A DNA stretch of 10,555 bases from Nitrospinota bacterium (GCA_018830405.1 JAHJSF010000005.1:1-10555); one strand, 5' to 3'. Numbered from the stretch's first letter, positions 1 through 6,952 are shown. The notes: generated by a model from the letters alone, not told the origin. Translations and numbers: made by a program.

Positions 1-40
1 AAATCCCCCCTTGCCCCCCCTTTACTAAAGGGAGGATTTT
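1..40. repeat. Imperfect palindromic C/G-tract element at the window edge
   Basis: The first 40 bases form an imperfect inverted repeat. AAATCC at 1-6 can pair with GGATTT at 34-39, and CCCTTT at 18-23 pairs with AAAGGG at 27-32 around the three-base loop ACT. Related ATCCCC/GGGGAT or CCCCCTT/AAGGGGG palindromes occur at 4191-4245 and 10131-10149, all between genes. This suggests a small dispersed repeat family, the kind found in many copies in environmental bacterial genomes. It could also terminate transcription of an upstream gene lying outside the window. The element may extend left of the window. Confidence 0.55.
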
Positions 41-143
41 CCCGTTCCCATATAGGCGCCCAATAGATCAACTATCAATTTTAGCTCTCTTTTGTTAGAC
101 TGAAGGGGCAGTAAGGACTTCTGTATAATACAAGGAGGTTATT
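41..143 (+). promoter_or_regulatory. 5' region of the ABC transporter operon, with a strong ribosome binding site
   Basis: No gene is visible here. A consensus Shine-Dalgarno sequence AAGGAGG lies at 132-138, five bases before ATG 144, and not in front of the solute-binding protein start at 205. A perfect -10-like hexamer TATAAT lies at 124-129, but a transcript from it would start near 136, inside the Shine-Dalgarno sequence, and no convincing -35 box is seen 16-18 bases upstream. The true promoter is therefore not established. The ribosome binding site is the solid part of this entry. Confidence 0.4.
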
Positions 144-215
144 ATGGTCAACGGGGTATCGGTAAGTAGAGCCTTCGCAACCCTTTTAGCTATATCTGAA
201 TTCTATGCGCATTAA
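144..215 (+). CDS. Putative 23-residue leader peptide overlapping the solute-binding protein start
   Basis: ATG 144 follows a consensus AAGGAGG by five bases and opens 23 codons ending at TAA 213-215. The product would be a small peptide with a hydrophobic middle (residues ATLLAI) and no recognisable family. Its stop lies just past the ATG (205) of the solute-binding protein, which has no Shine-Dalgarno sequence of its own. The arrangement fits translational coupling: ribosomes loaded at 144 terminate at 213 and restart at 205. It could also be an old, displaced start region. There is no run of one amino acid that would suggest attenuation. The peptide has no independent support as a protein. 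Confidence 0.4.
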   Translation: MVNGVSVSRAFATLLAISEFYAH

Positions 216-2232
216 ATATATATTCATAGTTATCCCTCTTCTCCTTATTCTCTTTCTTCTCCAATCATTCTTTTGGGTGCCTACCTTTGATGACCAGTCA
301 AAAGGGGGGGGGAGACGTTTGGCTCAGTTTGTGGAGGGGGCTGCCGGTGATGCCTCTATCCTCAACCCTATTCTTGCGGCTGATTCTTCAAGCAGCAGTA
401 TAAATTCCCTTATCTTTGATTCACTCCTCGATTATGATGAGGAGCTTCGCCTTCGCCCTCGGTTGGCGGAGAGTTGGAAGATATATGAGGAGGTTCTTTT
501 CTTTGCCCATGGCCGTCCGGCTCAGGAGATAGCGGATAGGATTGAGAATGTCAGAAAGGTATCGGCCTCCTTGGCCGATATTGAGAAGGTGGAGATACTC
601 CCCCGCGAGGAATTAAAGATAGGGAAAGAGGGGGAAAAAGAGGAGCGGATAGTAAAACTCCCCCCACGGATAAAACTGACCCTTACCTCAGTCGCTCCCG
701 ATATATTCAAGAGATTGGAGCCTATTCTCGGGAAAGATTATTTTGATAAGGGGGGATTGGCCGATTATATCGGCTCTTCGGGGGGAGACCTTTCTTCTTA
801 CCTGGCCTACCGTTCTATCCCTGTTAAGGAGCATAACCCGGTTATTCTCTTTGACCTGAGAAGGGGGGTAAAGTTTCATGATGGGGCGGAGTTTACCGCC
901 AATGATGTCCTCTTTACCTATCGGGCTATTATGGATCCGGCCAGCCTCTCCCCCCGAGTGTCTGATTTTACCCCAATAAAAAAGGCGGAGGCGGTAGACA
1001 GGTACCGCATCAAGGTTACTTACAACGAACTCTATTCCCCGGCCATAGGGAGCTGGATGATTGGGATTCTGCCGGAACATCTCCTCAATCAGGAAGCCCT
1101 CAAAAAGGAGGCCTTGGAGAAGGGGGAGGATCCGGCCAAGTTTACGATGAGGGATAGCGGGTTCAACCGCAACCCGGTCGGCTGCGGGCCGTTTAAGTTT
1201 TCTTCCTGGAGGTCTGATGAGGAGATACGCCTCGTCAGCAATGATAAATATTGGGAAGGGGCGCCGAATTACGAAGAGTATATATATAGAATTATCCCCG
1301 ATTCACTCGGGCAGGAGATTGCCTTTTACGGGGGGGCTCTCGATTCATATTCGGTCCGTCCCCATCAGGCCAAGCGTTTGCAGGATGATGAGAGGTATCA
1401 AACCTTTTCAGGTCTTTCCTTCGGCTATACCTACATCGGCTATAATATGAGGCGCGATATCTTCAAAGACCCCCGCGTTAGGCGGGCCCTCGGGATGGCC
1501 ATTAATAGGGATGAGATAATTGATTATCTCTTCTATGGCGAGGCGGAGGGGGTAACGGGACCTTTTGCCAAACAGACCGATTTCTACGATAAGAATATCC
1601 CCAATCTTCCATTCGACCCTGAGGGGGCGGTTAAGCTCTTGGAGGTAGCGGGCTGGAAGAATGTTGATGGCCGTCTGATGAAGGATGGTCAGCCGATGCG
1701 TTTTTCGATTATTACCAACCATGGGAATGACCAGCGCATGCAGATTTTGACTATCGTTCAAAATGCCTGGAAGAAGCTGGGTATAGAGGTTTCGGCCGAC
1801 ACGGTGGAGTGGTCTGTCTTTCTGGAGAAACATATAAATAAGTCTGATTTTGATGCGGTCATACTCGGTTGGAGTATGGGGATAGAGCCTGACCTGTATC
1901 AGATATGGCATTCGAGCCAGAGCGGGCCTTATCAGCTAAATTTTGTCGGGTATGGCAATGCGGAGGCGGATAAACTTATTGTGCAGATACGCCAGGAGTA
2001 TGACCGGGACAGACAGATAGAACTGGCCCGCAAACTCCACAAGATTATCTACGACGATCAGCCCTACACCTTCCTCTACGCCCCGAGGTGGACGGCGGTT
2101 ATGGATAAGAGGATTCTGATTAAGAATGCAGACGGGACCTACAGCAAGATAACCCCCACCAATACCGGCAACTTCAGATACTACTTCAACCGTTGGGTTA
2201 AGCTCCCCGTCATGCCTCAACTTAAACAGTAA
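205..2232 (+). CDS. ABC transporter solute-binding protein, family 5 (peptide/nickel type)
   Basis: Extracytoplasmic binding component of an oligopeptide/dipeptide-type ABC importer; the ligand cannot be told from sequence. Residues 4-25 form a hydrophobic export signal or membrane anchor. No lipobox cysteine follows (the only cysteine is C327), so it is not a typical lipoprotein. Family hallmarks are ILNPILAADSSSSS near 52-65, LAESW at 87-91, GVKFHDGAEFTANDV at 221-235, NPVGCGPFKF near 323-332, DPRVRRALGMAINRDEI at 422-438, and the C-terminal domain to about 665. The protein is 675 residues, longer than the usual 500-550, because about 120 residues (93-211) separate LAESW from the strand before GVKFHDG; in typical members these are about 15-20 residues apart. 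Start ATG 205 is the best available: an in-frame TAG lies at 187-189. It lacks its own ribosome binding site and overlaps the leader ORF. A run of nine G (304-312) encodes three glycines after the signal. First main gene of an operon with two permeases. Confidence 0.93.
   Translation: MRIKYIFIVIPLLLILFLLQSFFWVPTFDDQSKGGGRRLAQFVEGAAGDASILNPILAADSSSSSINSLIFDSLLDYDEELRLRPRLAESWKIYEEVLFFAHGRPAQEIADRIENVRKVSASLADIEKVEILPREELKIGKEGEKEERIVKLPPRIKLTLTSVAPDIFKRLEPILGKDYFDKGGLADYIGSSGGDLSSYLAYRSIPVKEHNPVILFDLRRGVKFHDGAEFTANDVLFTYRAIMDPASLSPRVSDFTPIKKAEAVDRYRIKVTYNELYSPAIGSWMIGILPEHLLNQEALKKEALEKGEDPAKFTMRDSGFNRNPVGCGPFKFSSWRSDEEIRLVSNDKYWEGAPNYEEYIYRIIPDSLGQEIAFYGGALDSYSVRPHQAKRLQDDERYQTFSGLSFGYTYIGYNMRRDIFKDPRVRRALGMAINRDEIIDYLFYGEAEGVTGPFAKQTDFYDKNIPNLPFDPEGAVKLLEVAGWKNVDGRLMKDGQPMRFSIITNHGNDQRMQILTIVQNAWKKLGIEVSADTVEWSVFLEKHINKSDFDAVILGWSMGIEPDLYQIWHSSQSGPYQLNFVGYGNAEADKLIVQIRQEYDRDRQIELARKLHKIIYDDQPYTFLYAPRWTAVMDKRILIKNADGTYSKITPTNTGNFRYYFNRWVKLPVMPQLKQ
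304..312 (+). repeat. Homopolymeric G9 tract inside the solute-binding protein gene
   Basis: Nine consecutive G, preceded by four A (300-303), encode Lys-Gly-Gly-Gly at residues 33-36, just after the signal sequence. Tracts of this length can slip during replication, and a one-base change here would frameshift nearly the whole protein. Runs of seven or eight G or C also occur elsewhere in the window (for example 1330-1336 and 9084-9091), so it may simply reflect the genome's use of GGG and CCC codons. It is also a likely place for sequencing error. Confidence 0.85.
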
Positions 2233-2245
2233 GGAATTGTAGAGA

Positions 2246-3205
2246 ATGATATCGTTTACCCTAAGGAGTATCTTGAGGAAGGGGATAACTCTCTTTCTGA
2301 TATCGATTGTCTCTTTTCTGATTATCCATCTTGCCCCCGGTGAGCCGAGCCAGATTGACCCCCTCAATCCCCGTTTCACCAAGGAGGATATTGTTCGATA
2401 TCGGGCGGCCTTCGACCTTGATAAACCACTCCCTCTCCAATATCTTTCTTTCTATAAAAAACTATTTAGCGGGCGGCTTAAATCGTTTAAAGACAATCTG
2501 CCGGTCTTGGGGAAGATAAAGGAGCGGTTTTTAAACAGCCTCCCCCTCTTCGTTGTGGGGACGCTGATTACCTGGTCTCTCGCCTTTCCGGTCGGGATTA
2601 GTGCGGCTATCAATAGGGGGGGTATCTTTGATAAAACAACCACCTTTATGGCCTATCTCCTTATCTCCGTTCCCGGGTTCTTTATGGCCTACCTCCTGAT
2701 ACTCTTTGTGGTCAACAATTTTCATGTCTCGGTTCTCGGTATGCGGACATTCGGGATGGAGGACGCCTCTTTTATCGCCTCATTTATGGATAGGGTCTGG
2801 CATCTCGTTATCCCCTCCCTCCTCGGTTCCTTGGTGGGTATAGCCTACCTTTCCCGCTATGTCCGTTCGCAGATGCTGGAGGTGATGGGGGAGGATTATA
2901 TAAGGACGGCCCGGGCCAAGGGAGCCTCGGAGGATAGTGTCTATTACCACCACGCCCTCAGGAATGCCCTCCTCCCCTTTGTGACCATGTTTGGCATGCT
3001 GATTCCGGCCATGATTGGGGGCTCGGTAATTATCGAATCAATACTTGCCTGGCCTGGGATGGGTAGGCTCGGTTACGAGGCGATTTTGGCCCGCGATTAT
3101 CCGGTGGTGATTACCCTAAACTTTGTAGCCGCCTTCCTTGTTTTAATGGGGACATTTTTTTCAGACCTTTTATATATGCTGGTCGACCCGAGGATAAAAC
3201 TTTAA
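2246..3205 (+). CDS. ABC transporter permease, DppB/OppB type
   Basis: First of two membrane permeases of a peptide/nickel-type importer, forming half of the translocation channel. At 319 residues it has the normal family length. Residues 12-30 form the first membrane helix, followed by the usual periplasmic stretch (31-95, including DLDKPLPLQYLSFYKKLFSG). The transmembrane domain spans about 98-310. The cytoplasmic EAA loop that docks on the ATPase is intact: DYIRTARAKGASEDSV at 217-232 followed by HHALRNALLPFVT. The C-terminal WPGMGRLGYEAILARDYPV and VDPRIKL are typical of DppB. ATG 2246 follows the upstream stop by 13 bases, with AAGGA at 2231-2235. It is co-transcribed with its neighbours; the next gene begins one base after its stop. 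Confidence 0.95.
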   Translation: MISFTLRSILRKGITLFLISIVSFLIIHLAPGEPSQIDPLNPRFTKEDIVRYRAAFDLDKPLPLQYLSFYKKLFSGRLKSFKDNLPVLGKIKERFLNSLPLFVVGTLITWSLAFPVGISAAINRGGIFDKTTTFMAYLLISVPGFFMAYLLILFVVNNFHVSVLGMRTFGMEDASFIASFMDRVWHLVIPSLLGSLVGIAYLSRYVRSQMLEVMGEDYIRTARAKGASEDSVYYHHALRNALLPFVTMFGMLIPAMIGGSVIIESILAWPGMGRLGYEAILARDYPVVITLNFVAAFLVLMGTFFSDLLYMLVDPRIKL

Positions 3206-3206
3206 G

Positions 3207-4181
3207 ATGGATATATCCCTAAACGAAGATAATCGGGATATCCTGACTAAAGATGGGGGGAGGCTGGCCAAGGTTTGGGGTCTTATGGCCGAGAACCGAC
3301 TGGCCGCGACCGGCCTTATCTTTTTTATCATCTTTCTCAGCCTATCTCTGTTCGGGGCGGTTACCACCAACGGGACAAACCCTCTGTTTAATCCGGAGAC
3401 GGTTCGTCTGTCAGATAAATTGTTGCCCCCCCTATCTTCGGCTACCCTGGCCAATATGCTCAAATCGGAGTTGCCGCCACTTGGAATCTATATACTTGGG
3501 ACGGATGATTTGGGGCGCGATATATTTTCGAGGATGCTGCAAGGGGCCATTGTTTCTCTCCAGGTCGGTTTTATCTCTATCGGCATCTCCGTTATTTTAG
3601 GGGTGATTATCGGCGGCATAGCCGGTTTCTACGGCGATAGAAAGGTCTTCGGGCCGCTTACCGTGGATACAATTATTGTCGGGTTGATAGATATTCAGCT
3701 CAGTTTCCCCACCTTCTTCCTTATCTTGACAGTGGTGGCTCTTCTCCCTCCGAGCATCTGGAACATAATGATAGTGATAGGGCTGACCGGCTGGGTCGGT
3801 CCGGCCCGTTTTGTCAGGGCTGAGGCCTTGGCCCTAAAGGGGCAGGATTTTGTTCTGGCAGCCATGGCTACGGGGATGTCTGATATCAGAATTATCTTTA
3901 GGCATATATTACCGAATGCCATATCTCCCGTACTAGTTTCGGCCACCATAGGTATAGCCGATGCTATCCTGACCGAATCGGCCTTAAGTTTCCTCGGCTT
4001 TGGAGTTCCCCCTCCTAATGCAACTTGGGGGAATATCTTAGCCAACGGGAGAAACTTTATATTCGACGCCCCTTGGCTGATATACATACCGGGGATAGCC
4101 ATACTTGTTACCGTTCTCTCTTTTAACCTACTTGGGGAGGGGCTGAGGGAGTCCCTTAATCCGAAACTTAGGAGCGGATGA
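3207..4181 (+). CDS. ABC transporter permease, DppC/OppC type
   Basis: Second permease, partner of the DppB-like subunit. It has 324 residues. An N-terminal OppC-like segment with one helix (about 34-52) is followed by a periplasmic loop and LGTDDLGRDIFSRMLQGA (97-114), diagnostic of the DppC/OppC family. The transmembrane domain covers about 117-310, with the EAA loop FVLAAMATGMSDIRIIFRHI at 215-234 and the conserved LPNAISPVLV after it. ESALSFLGFGVPPPNATWG (257-275) and the LNPKLR end are also typical. ATG 3207 lies one base after the upstream TAA, and GAGG at 3190-3193 is the nearest ribosome binding sequence, so coupling to the upstream gene is likely. No ATPase genes (DppD/DppF type) follow. 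The transcription unit ends at the hairpin 4191-4245. Confidence 0.95.
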   Translation: MDISLNEDNRDILTKDGGRLAKVWGLMAENRLAATGLIFFIIFLSLSLFGAVTTNGTNPLFNPETVRLSDKLLPPLSSATLANMLKSELPPLGIYILGTDDLGRDIFSRMLQGAIVSLQVGFISIGISVILGVIIGGIAGFYGDRKVFGPLTVDTIIVGLIDIQLSFPTFFLILTVVALLPPSIWNIMIVIGLTGWVGPARFVRAEALALKGQDFVLAAMATGMSDIRIIFRHILPNAISPVLVSATIGIADAILTESALSFLGFGVPPPNATWGNILANGRNFIFDAPWLIYIPGIAILVTVLSFNLLGEGLRESLNPKLRSG

Positions 4182-4190
4182 TTTTAATAA

Positions 4191-4245
4191 GGGAACAACC
4201 CCCTTAATCCCCCTTAACAAAGGGGGAATCAAAGGGGTTGTTCCC
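4191..4245. repeat. Nested inverted repeat after the permease genes, possible terminator
   Basis: GGGAACAACCCC (4191-4202) is perfectly complementary to GGGGTTGTTCCC (4234-4245). Inside it, CCCCCTT (4209-4215) pairs with AAGGGGG (4220-4226) around the loop AACA. The whole can fold as one long hairpin in either strand. A T-run does not follow, so it is not a canonical intrinsic terminator, though such structures can still stop or protect transcripts. The inner part resembles the elements at 1-40 and 10131-10149. A further GGGGGATTT at 4254-4262 looks like a stray half of the same motif. It separates the transporter operon from ispH. Confidence 0.7.
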
Positions 4246-4297
4246 ATTAACCAGGGGGATTTGATGTCAATTTATTTAATGCCTTTACTGTAATTTA

Positions 4298-6028
4298 ATG
4301 AAGATATTTGTAGCCAAAAAGGCCGGGTTTTGTATGGGGGTCAAGATGGCCCTGGATATGGTTCTGGCCACTGCCAAGGAGGAGCGGGGGCCTATCTATG
4401 TCTACGGGTCTCTGATACATAATCCTCAGGTTATACAGCTCCTTGAGAAGAGGGGCATAAAGGTTCTGGCCGAGGGGGAAGACCCGAGCGGGAAGGTGGT
4501 AATTATCCGAACTCATGGTATCAGCCCGGCTGTCAGGCAGGGACTCAAGGATAGGAAGGCGATATTGAGCGATGCCACCTGCCCCCTCGTGGCCAAGGTT
4601 CAGTCGGCCATCAGGAAGAGGGTGAGGAGCGGATACAATATTATCATCGTCGGGAATAAGGATCATGCCGAGATAAAGGGCCTTATCGGTTTTGCCGAGG
4701 GGAAGGGGATGGTGGTTAATTCCATTGAAGAGGTAGAGCCTCTTCCTCATATGGAAAATGTCTGTGTGGTTGGGCAAACTACACTGAATAGGGAGAAGTA
4801 TCGCCTTATAACAGAGACCATCATTAAAAGGTTCCCCAATACGATTGTCGAGGATACTATATGCGAAGCGACAGATCTCAGGCAATCGGAATTGCTTGAA
4901 CTTTCAAAAATGGTCGATGCGGTTGTGGTGGTCGGAGGGAGGAACAGCGCCAATACGAGACACTTGGGACAGATATCGGAATCTGTTGGGACACCTACAT
5001 TCATGGTCGAAACGGAGAAGGAGATTGACCCGGAGATTTTGGGGAGGTTTGAACTGGTCGGCGTAACGGCCGGGGCCTCTACCCCCAACTGGATGATAAA
5101 CAGGGTTATCGAGCGGCTGAAGGAGATAGACAGAAGGAAGCAGAAGGGGTGGAAGAGGTTTGGGGTGTCCCTCCTCGATTTTTTGGTTAAGGGGAATATA
5201 TATATCGCTGTCGGGGCAGCCTTTATTACTTATGCGGCCTCTGTCATGCTGGCCATTCCGGCTAAGTCCGAAACTATAATAATATCGGCTCTATATTTCT
5301 TTTCGGTCTATAACCTGAATCATCTGGCCGATAGAGAGGCGGCTGAGTTTAATGAGCCGGAGAGGGCCATCTTCTACGAAAGGTTTGGCCATATATTGCT
5401 TGGGGCTTCTTATCTTTCCATTATCTCGGCTATTATTCTGGCCTTTATGGAGGGGGTCTGGCAGGGGGGAATCATCCTGGCGGCGGCTATTTTGGGTAGA
5501 TTGTATAGTGTCAATATCATACCTGCTTCTTGGGAGAAGATTCGGGCAAGGAGACTGAAAGATATCCCGGCCTCAAAGGACCTCTTCGTTGCTCTGGCTT
5601 GGGCCACAGTGGCCGGTCTCCTCCCGGCCATTAAAAATTGGGGTGATATTAGTCTCCCCTCCCTCTATGTAACCCTCATATTTATCTTTATACTCATCTA
5701 TATCCGCACTGTTCTATTTGATATAAGGGATATAGAGGGGGACCACTTTGCGGGGATAGATACAATCCCTATCCTGATAGGGAAGGAGTATACCAAGCTT
5801 TTTCTTCTAACCCTTACTTCTATATTGACGGCCATCCTCTATACCTCGTCCCGTGTCGGGATGCTCTCCCCCATCGGATATTACATGCTTCTTCCGGTCG
5901 GCTATACCCTCTTTTATCTCTATCTATACCATAGGCGCATTATCTCGCACGGGATAGCCGCCGAGCTGGTTATCGATGGAACCCTTATCCTTAGTGGGTT
6001 GATTGGGATGGTCTACCTGTTTATTTAG
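4298..6028 (+). CDS. ispH: IspH (LytB) 4-hydroxy-3-methylbut-2-enyl diphosphate reductase fused to a UbiA-family prenyltransferase
   Basis: Residues 1 to about 278 are a full-length IspH, the last MEP-pathway enzyme, which reduces HMBPP to IPP and DMAPP with an Fe-S cluster. Cluster cysteines C12, C95 and C189 are present, as are substrate residues H41 (LIHNPQV), H73 (RTHG), H123 and E125 (NKDHAEI), T161/T162 (GQTTL), S217 and N219 (GGRNSANTRHL) and S261 (GASTPNW). After a charged linker (about 272-287), residues 290-576 form a polytopic membrane domain with about nine hydrophobic helices and a clear UbiA second aspartate motif, DIRDIEGDHFAGIDTIP (475-491), plus RRLKDIPASKDLFVALAWA (418-436). 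The first motif is degenerate: NHLADREAAE at 341-350 keeps N341 and D345 but lacks the third aspartate. The UbiA substrate is unknown. ATG 4298 matches the usual IspH N-terminus, though no Shine-Dalgarno sequence precedes it. The reading frame runs through the linker without a stop. The stop overlaps the convergent sirtuin gene by 8 bp. Confidence 0.95.
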   Translation: MKIFVAKKAGFCMGVKMALDMVLATAKEERGPIYVYGSLIHNPQVIQLLEKRGIKVLAEGEDPSGKVVIIRTHGISPAVRQGLKDRKAILSDATCPLVAKVQSAIRKRVRSGYNIIIVGNKDHAEIKGLIGFAEGKGMVVNSIEEVEPLPHMENVCVVGQTTLNREKYRLITETIIKRFPNTIVEDTICEATDLRQSELLELSKMVDAVVVVGGRNSANTRHLGQISESVGTPTFMVETEKEIDPEILGRFELVGVTAGASTPNWMINRVIERLKEIDRRKQKGWKRFGVSLLDFLVKGNIYIAVGAAFITYAASVMLAIPAKSETIIISALYFFSVYNLNHLADREAAEFNEPERAIFYERFGHILLGASYLSIISAIILAFMEGVWQGGIILAAAILGRLYSVNIIPASWEKIRARRLKDIPASKDLFVALAWATVAGLLPAIKNWGDISLPSLYVTLIFIFILIYIRTVLFDIRDIEGDHFAGIDTIPILIGKEYTKLFLLTLTSILTAILYTSSRVGMLSPIGYYMLLPVGYTLFYLYLYHRRIISHGIAAELVIDGTLILSGLIGMVYLFI

Positions 6029-6842
6029 ATAGTAACTCAGCTATCTTGGGGAGAATATCCCCGCTCTTCCCCCTCAAGGCACACCCTTTAGAGGCGGCCT
6101 TGGCCATATCGCTAAAGCGGTTCTCCTCCAAATTGATATCTATTATGTATCCTCCTCGATTGGTCACTATCGACCCGATATGTATTGGTAAGGTTGTTCC
6201 ACCCGATGTTCCTACCACGATTAAGAGGTCTGTCTCGGAGGCTGTTTTAATGGAGGTTTCAAACCTGTAAAATTGTTCGTTGTAAGATTCGTCAAACCAG
6301 AGGATATGGGGGCGGGTTATTGATCCGCAATCGGGGCAGACAAGTCTCTCTTTATCCTCTTCTGATATCTGCCCGTCTCTGTCTGTATAAAAGATATCTT
6401 TTGGTATGGGGATAAGTTTATTGGAGCAGTTATTCAAACAGCGCATAAAGTTTATATTTCCATGTATCTGAAAGGTTCGTTCGGGAGAGTTCCCCCCCTT
6501 GAGGTGAAGACCATCCACATTTTGAGTGATGAGGGTGAAAGAGTTTTGGTATATCCTTTCAAGTTCGGCTATGGCGGTATGACCTTGGTTTGGTTCGGCA
6601 TTGCCATATATACTCCTCCGGTAGAGATACCAATACCAGACCTCGTAAGGGGCTTGGCGGAACATCCTCATTGTGGCCATTTCCTCCGGGCGGTATTCCT
6701 TGGAACCAAGTTTCCAGTAGCCATCCTTCCCTCTGAATGTAGGGAGACCGCTCTCGGCCGATATTCCCGCCCCGGTCAGTAGGGTAATCTTCCCACTAAC
6801 CTTTTGAAAGGAGCTAATTATCTCTTCTAATCTATTATCCAT
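6021..6842 (-). CDS. cobB: Sir2-family NAD-dependent protein deacylase, class III-like
   Basis: Cytosolic sirtuin that removes acyl groups from protein lysines with NAD. The order of motifs is complete over 273 residues: GAGISAESGLPTFRG (24-38) for NAD binding, TQNVDGLH (106-113), catalytic H127 in IHGN, a zinc site of C135, C139, C169 and C172, RPHILWFDESYN (177-188), GTSGGTTLP (211-219) and INLEEN (236-241). Y72 and R75 in WYLYRR match the Tyr-x-x-Arg pair of SIRT5 and E. coli CobB, which binds acidic acyl groups, so desuccinylase or demalonylase activity is plausible. Minor deviations are D184 where the family usually has Gly in the WFGE motif, and INLEEN where the last residue is usually Thr. 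ATG 6842 is supported by AAGGA six bases upstream (6849-6853). It overlaps the 3' end of the IspH-UbiA gene and is divergent from the membrane protein gene. Confidence 0.95.
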   Translation of the reverse strand: MDNRLEEIISSFQKVSGKITLLTGAGISAESGLPTFRGKDGYWKLGSKEYRPEEMATMRMFRQAPYEVWYWYLYRRSIYGNAEPNQGHTAIAELERIYQNSFTLITQNVDGLHLKGGNSPERTFQIHGNINFMRCLNNCSNKLIPIPKDIFYTDRDGQISEEDKERLVCPDCGSITRPHILWFDESYNEQFYRFETSIKTASETDLLIVVGTSGGTTLPIHIGSIVTNRGGYIIDINLEENRFSDMAKAASKGCALRGKSGDILPKIAELLSK

Positions 6843-6895
6843 TTTTTATCCTTGCCAAGCTGTTATAGTATTATTCTAACAAAAAGTTGTACCGG

Positions 6896-6912
6896 TTGGC
6901 CAAACAGGCCAA
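6896..6912. promoter_or_regulatory. Inverted repeat in the divergent region, candidate operator
   Basis: TTGGCC (6896-6901) and GGCCAA (6907-6912) form a perfect six-base inverted repeat with a five-base spacer, AAACA. It lies in the 110-base region between the sirtuin start (6842) and the preferred start of the membrane protein (6953). It could be a dimeric regulator site or a weak hairpin. AT-rich stretches on either side (6864-6885 and 6918-6929) could hold -10 boxes for the two directions, but no promoter is convincing. Confidence 0.3.
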
Positions 6913-6952
6913 GGGAGTAAAAATATTTTCAAACTATCTGAAGGAGTTTAGG

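Noticed and set aside
124-129. TATAAT as the operon promoter -10 box
   Set aside because: Transcription would begin inside the Shine-Dalgarno sequence of ATG 144, and no -35 box is seen at normal spacing. It is left as an unproven possibility.
1408-1911. Long antisense ORFs within the transporter genes and recG (for example 1408-1911 minus, 9156-9593 plus)
   Set aside because: They lie entirely inside strongly supported genes on the other strand, and their translations have no domain-like features, so they are composition-driven shadows.
1-4262. CRISPR-like array made of the C/G-tract repeats
   Set aside because: Copies are thousands of bases apart, imperfect and without regular spacers.
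6887-6952. TTG 6887 as the start of the membrane protein
   Set aside because: No ribosome binding sequence precedes it, while in-frame GTG 6953 has AAGGAG at the right distance and brings the first helix close to the N-terminus. The TTG version would also cover the inverted repeat at 6896-6912.
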